Part shown: positions 6,719 through 6,850 of the stretch, piece by piece
Position numbering within the stretch: position 1 is the stretch's first letter
Layout of the letters: each line of letters begins with the position of its first letter
From: JAXDLH01 sp034666705
GTDB lineage: Bacteria; Chloroflexota; UBA6077; SHYK01
Length of the DNA: 6,850 bases
NCBI GenBank assembly: GCA_034666705.1
Contig: JAXDLH010000455.1
Location: forward strand, 1-6,850
Reading direction: 5' to 3'
The notes under the pieces: model-generated
The model's input: only the letters and a program-made list of their open reading frames with translations
Databases searched by the model: none
Told to the model about the DNA's origin: nothing
Program-made: the position numbers and the translations under genes

Positions 6719-6850
6719 CTAGCGGATCATATTGTCGAGCAGCGCGAGATCCAATCCAACGTCCGTGTAATGCTTCCGTGCCAGCTCTAGGAGGGAATAG
6801 CCGTCGTCATATCCCACAACCTTGCCATTGTCGATCTTGTCCAGATAGAT
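6719..6850 (-). CDS. C-terminal 43 codons of an unrecognised protein (truncated by the window edge)
   Basis: An open frame enters from the right edge and ends at TAG (6719-6721). It encodes 43 residues, beginning IYLDKIDNGKVV and ending GLDLALLDNMIR, with a central segment YDDGYSLLELARKHY. The segment looks like ordinary soluble protein: it is charged, probably helical near the end, and has no membrane segment or signal. The frame has no stop across the visible part and its composition looks like the neighbouring genes, which supports real coding. I do not recognise the family from this tail. It is on the same strand as the sugar and regulatory genes and lies 129 bases upstream of the first, so it could belong to the same transcript or be a separate unit. 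Confidence 0.6.
   Translation of the reverse strand: MYLDKIDNGKVVGYDDGYSLLELARKHYTDVGLDLALLDNMIR

Overview
All recognisable genes lie on the minus strand, so the window reads from right to left. GC content is high and three genes probably start with GTG. The DNA looks like a high-GC environmental bacterium, but I cannot assign a phylum from sequence alone. There are no mobile elements, tRNAs, rRNAs or CRISPR arrays.

Layout in transcription order: (1) the last 43 codons of an unrecognised protein at the right edge (6719-6850); (2) a 129-base non-coding gap; (3) a 608-residue AGE-family (N-acylglucosamine 2-epimerase-like) sugar epimerase or isomerase with extra N- and C-terminal domains (4763-6589); (4) a single-domain STAS anti-sigma factor antagonist (4388-4741); (5) the glycogen debranching enzyme GlgX (2237-4372); (6) a second STAS protein (1843-2178); (7) a 576-residue fusion of an RsbW-type HATPase kinase, a receiver domain and a SpoIIE/RsbU-type PP2C phosphatase (106-1836). 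A hairpin that may end transcription lies at about 24-55. Gaps between genes 3 and 7 are 21, 15, 58 and 6 bases, as expected of one operon.

The combination is a partner-switching module interleaved with glycogen and sugar metabolism. From memory, the gene order AGE protein - STAS - GlgX - STAS - PP2C/kinase matches the icfG cluster of Synechocystis PCC 6803 (slr1855-slr1861), which has been linked to coordination of glucose and inorganic-carbon metabolism. Here the kinase and phosphatase, separate genes in that cluster as I recall it, are one polypeptide. The receiver domain between them lacks the usual phosphoacceptor Asp (Asn206) and the conserved Lys (Gly258), so it is probably a pseudo-receiver. 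The likely logic is that the kinase domain phosphorylates a serine on one or both STAS proteins and the phosphatase domain removes it, with the STAS state controlling an unidentified target. No sigma factor is encoded in the window.
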